Made by a program: the position numbers and the translations under genes. From positions 24,410 to 88,409 of the forward strand of contig FWWN02000700.1 of assembly GCA_900175165.2 (NCBI GenBank): a DNA stretch of 64,000 nt, in the 5' to 3' direction. Within the stretch, counting starts at the first letter, position 1, and the number at the start of each line of letters is the position of its first letter. This document shows positions 61,058-64,000 of the stretch, piece after piece. The notes under the pieces are model-generated. The model had not been told where the DNA came from, made no database searches, and was given only the letters and a program-made list of their open reading frames with translations. The DNA is from Rhizomucor pusillus. Its lineage: Eukaryota > Mucoromycota > Mucoromycetes > Mucorales > Lichtheimiaceae.

Positions 61058-61690
61058 GGTGCATTCCCGCCATAGTCCTGGTGTGCTCTCAAAGCCATAA
61101 GCCTGAAGGTGTTTCGTCGTTTCTTGCGTATGATCGGCCTCCATTTCTTGCAGGCCCTTCTCGGTGAGCAATGTCTTCTTGCTACCTGGAAGTTCTGGGA
61201 AACGGAGCCAAAGATCGGCCATGCGCTTGGCAGTACCGGCAAACAGATTGTGCATCGGGTTGACGATATTACAAGCAACCGGGTCGAAATAGGACAGACG
61301 TTGCAGCTGTGGACCATCGCGTGCCAGTTTCGCGCTCAACACCACGTCTCACTGCTGGATCGGTTGCAGCCTCCCACCTTGTAGCAGCATCCGATTCTTC
61401 TCCTTGATACCGGCCGTCATCCAGGCATCGAGATCGAAGTTGGAGAAATCCTGTTGTGCCGGAAACCACATGTTCAATTTCCGGCAAATCGTTTTCCAAA
61501 ATACGCGAGCTACACATGAGCGCAGTATCGCGATCAGAAACGAAAGACTTCTGGAGATACATCGCAAGAACCATGATATGACTCGCATGTCTCGTTTTTC
61601 CATCCAAGTCACTGCTATTTGGAATGATACCAAAGCAGTTTCCTCATTAGCAATGTTGTTGATGCCGATCGCGCTGACCATTGGGCGCGA
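61040..61690 (-). pseudogene. decayed DDE-type transposase (DPMHNLF family)
   Basis: Minus strand. Fragments in three frames line up with transposases common in Mucorales genomes: DLDAWMTAGI (near 61440), a second-frame segment with RRGVERETGTRW (near 61350), then a third-frame YFDPVACNIVNPMHNLFAGTAKRM (near 61230) and a TEKGLQEME segment. At least two frameshifts separate the pieces, so it cannot encode an active enzyme. Terminal repeats were not identified. Confidence 0.75.
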
Positions 61691-62199
61691 TGTTTGTGCT
61701 GTACGCTGTATCTATCATCAATACCTATGTTTCGGGATATTTTGCTCTCTCCATTGTCACTATAATTATCAAGGTCGGGAAGACGATAAATGGGCCGTCT
61801 TTCTACGGCTGCTTCGTTTGAGGATACGAAAATGCTCCTGTTTTGTTATTTTTCGTATTCTTTTCATATTTTGCCGAGTTAGAGAAACCATCCAGCTACC
61901 GCCACAAGAATGAACAACCGGTATAAGCGGTTTGCTGGCATCGCGCTCATGTCAATTAATGCTTATTGAGAATAGACAGAGACAATGAGTACTGTGAGAC
62001 TCTTGTGAGGTTTTCTATTAGGTCGCCACGATTTTATATACTTCTTCCAGTCAGAGATGTACAAGTCCGCTTCAGTCTCCTCTTTGTACGCAAAAAAGGG
62101 CAAGAACTCCACGGAAATGCCATTGAAGTACCATGATATATATACAGAACGAATGCTCTCCTCCTGACGGATCGAATGATGTTAAAATCATTATAGGGT

Positions 62200-62540
62200 G
62201 CGAAAAAGTGATCACAAGTTGACAAAATAAAAAAATAAACAGGTATAAAAAGGCAAACGCAGACATTTTTTAGAATGAGCTGGGAGCTGCCTGTTAACCT
62301 TCCTTCGGGTAGGCCGAACTGGTGACATATTAATATGGACACTTGGATTGACGCCCTGACCTGCTCGGGTTGGATGATACCGATGGCTGGCGCCAGGGAG
62401 ATGAGGGGACTGGCGGTGCCGCCTCCATGCGGTGGTGCCTGGATATATCGTTGAAAACAACGTGAACTAAATGGCACCAATATATATAATATATATGTAT
62501 TTGAAATAAACTTAACTGTTGTAAACGTCTTTTGGTCTGC
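62200..62540 (+). repeat. short dispersed element, copy 1
   Basis: Left end CACAAG..., AATAAACAGGTATAAAAA (about 62235-62252); right end AATAAACTTAAC... and CGTCTTTTGGTCT (about 62505-62540). Both ends recur at 63630-63960 with similar spacing, while the middle is strongly diverged and GC-richer. Confidence 0.65.
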
Positions 62541-63624
62541 TATGGTATTATCTTTTTCTATTGTAGCGTATGGCAGAGTGAACATTCGTAAGCATGCGTT
62601 TTAAAGTTCTGGAAGAATGATTGCCTCGTAGGCTGCTTCGCTCATTTCGACCTGTCCCAGCGATCGTGAAGCGATCTACTCGCGTACCATGGACCTTTCC
62701 TCCTGCGTCGTCTGTCTGAGAGGCTCCTGCGGCGCGCTCCATCCATTTTACTTCTTCCATTCAGAAATGACAGAGCCGGTAACCGCTGCGCTGCCCAGGA
62801 TTCGAACCTTTGACCTCTCTTACAGCGTCTAGGCGACTGTGAGAAGTGTGATATCATTATGGTTATCGCGATTGAAGTGTAGGCTTCGACAACTTTACAG
62901 TAGGAGTGTTATCCAACCACCACTACGGCTACTCCAGTTATCTGCTGCTGCGTTTTGGAGCTACTCACGGGTGGCGTTAGAGAAGAATATCCGCAATTCT
63001 CTAGCACCACTGCACTGAATCAAGGAGACGTGTACCGTAAAAATGATTGTCTCTTTTAGGATGTGCTTTGATTGTGTGCTTCAAAATAAACGTGTGTTAT
63101 ACGCTCTTTAAGTAATATCTTGATGATTTCACTGACATAGACCCACCAGGGTCACAAGCATGTGTGGTCCTGCCAATCAACGTTATTGTGCTTGAAACGG
63201 CTATAGCACGTATTTATATGGAAAAATACAATCAACATGCATCCTAGAAGACACCAACGGTACATCTCTCCTTGGATCCAGGACGATGTAGCCATAGGAC
63301 CGCGAAAATTCTTCTGTGTGTCGTGCGCGGGCAGCATTGGGCGCGGTCAATAAAATGAGGGCACGGGGGCACAGGAACATTCGATCCAACCATTTGAACT
63401 TCTTGTCTAGGGCTGAGAGAAGAAAGAGTTGAAAGAAGAGGAGGAGCAGGGAACCGTTTTAGACTCCGAGACGCACCTACGAGGAACGTCAACAAAATTG
63501 ACGCCTTCGAGACTTTGCTACAATGTAACTACCTCGATTTTCCGTATTAGATGACGCCTTTGAACTGCTCCATGTCATAAAACTTGCCTAGATTTCATAT
63601 GATACCAAAGAGAGGCACAAATGC

Positions 63625-63962
63625 AGAAATGTTACCACAAGCTCATGAAAACAAAAAAATAAACAGGTATAAAAATTTTCGGGACATCTTTTCAAGTGCC
63701 ACCCACTGGCTCATTAAAAAAAATCTGAGACCTTCTTGCGGTGGTAACGAGGCTGGCCACCAGACTTGCACGAGGGATCCACTGGACTCACTCATCGTGA
63801 GAAAGGTGGCGAAGGGGTAAGGGCCAAGGGGACGAAAGTCCCAATTTCTTTTAACGCCTTATTGCCTTGACTCAACAATGTCAAGAGCAGTTGCCATAGT
63901 TTTAGTTTTTTTCTTTTCAAGAAGGAATAAACATAAGTCATGTAAGCGTCTTTTGGTCTTAA
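63625..63962 (+). repeat. short dispersed element, copy 2
   Basis: Second copy of the 62200-62540 element in the same orientation: AATAAACAGGTATAAAAA at the left end (about 63659-63676) and GTAAGCGTCTTTTGGTCT at the right end (about 63942-63960). No ORF. The central part includes a GGGGACGAAAGTCCC hairpin. Confidence 0.65.
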
Positions 63963-64000
63963 AGGCTGTTCTCCATTCTGCTTTTTGATCATGAAGGACG

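Larger units (their letters stand above)
61691..64000. other. repeat-rich gene-poor region
   Basis: No ORF resembles a known gene. It holds two copies of a short element (listed) and one isolated pol III B-box-like sequence near 62795-62815 on the minus strand. Confidence 0.5.

Noticed and set aside
62750..62880. A tRNA gene on the minus strand suggested by GGTTCGAATCC
   Set aside because: No A-box, no 7-nt anticodon loop with a paired stem, and a mismatched T-stem.

Overview
The window is nuclear DNA of a filamentous fungus, most likely an early-diverging one (Mucoromycota, Mucorales type). The evidence is gene content: Ark/Prk-type kinase, Rtc4-like domain, Emg1, Tom22, Pet117, DAHP synthase. 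It also has genes split by many introns of about 50-70 bp, no operons, a decayed transposase of the family carrying a DPMHNLF-like motif, and a fused animal/plant-type lysine-degrading enzyme that ascomycetes lack. No prophage, CRISPR array, rRNA gene or convincing tRNA was found. Exon boundaries below were worked out by eye from splice signals, reading frame and family conservation.

Layout. 0-2.1 kb: a NuiA-like nuclease inhibitor and a tiny YABBY/HMG-like protein. 2.1-6.7 kb: AT-rich, gene-poor DNA holding two diverged direct copies of a ~400 bp repeat. 6.8-8.4 kb: a secreted Lys/Asp/Tyr-repeat protein with an assembly gap. 8.8-19 kb: sorting nexin (Snx41/Atg20), tRNA t6A dehydratase (Tcd), a mitochondrial PPR protein, 6-phosphogluconolactonase and the mitochondrial pyrimidine nucleotide carrier Rim2. 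18.8-23.3 kb: a 21-exon NRDE-2/Nrl1 gene. 23.5-29 kb: Ubc7, a ubiquitin-like/eS31 fusion with a strongly altered ubiquitin part, Pet117, a kelch protein and a small thioredoxin-fold protein. 29-37 kb: an unrecognised small gene, ornithine decarboxylase antizyme, Emg1/Nep1 and two convergent Nudix paralogues. 37-47 kb: a Nup155/170 nucleoporin that looks C-terminally short, glutamine PRPP amidotransferase (Ade4) and an Ark1/AAK1 kinase. 48-60.4 kb: fused lysine-ketoglutarate reductase/saccharopine dehydrogenase, an unrecognised acidic protein, Tom22, DAHP synthase and eIF3b. 60.4-64 kb: repeat-rich DNA with an Rtc4-domain fragment, a transposase pseudogene and two copies of a short dispersed element.

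The genes are mostly housekeeping: mitochondrial biogenesis (Tom22, Pet117, Rim2, PPR, Tcd), ribosome and translation (eS31, Emg1, eIF3b), ubiquitin/ERAD (Ubc7), amino acid and purine metabolism, RNA surveillance (NRDE-2) and endocytosis (Ark1, Snx41). The most notable signals are eight GC-AG introns among about 125 introns modelled, all with a GCAAGT donor and most forced by the conserved reading frame; the degenerate ubiquitin fused to eS31; the antizyme locus with its candidate +1 frameshift; the fused LKR/SDH enzyme; and the overlapping Nudix pair.
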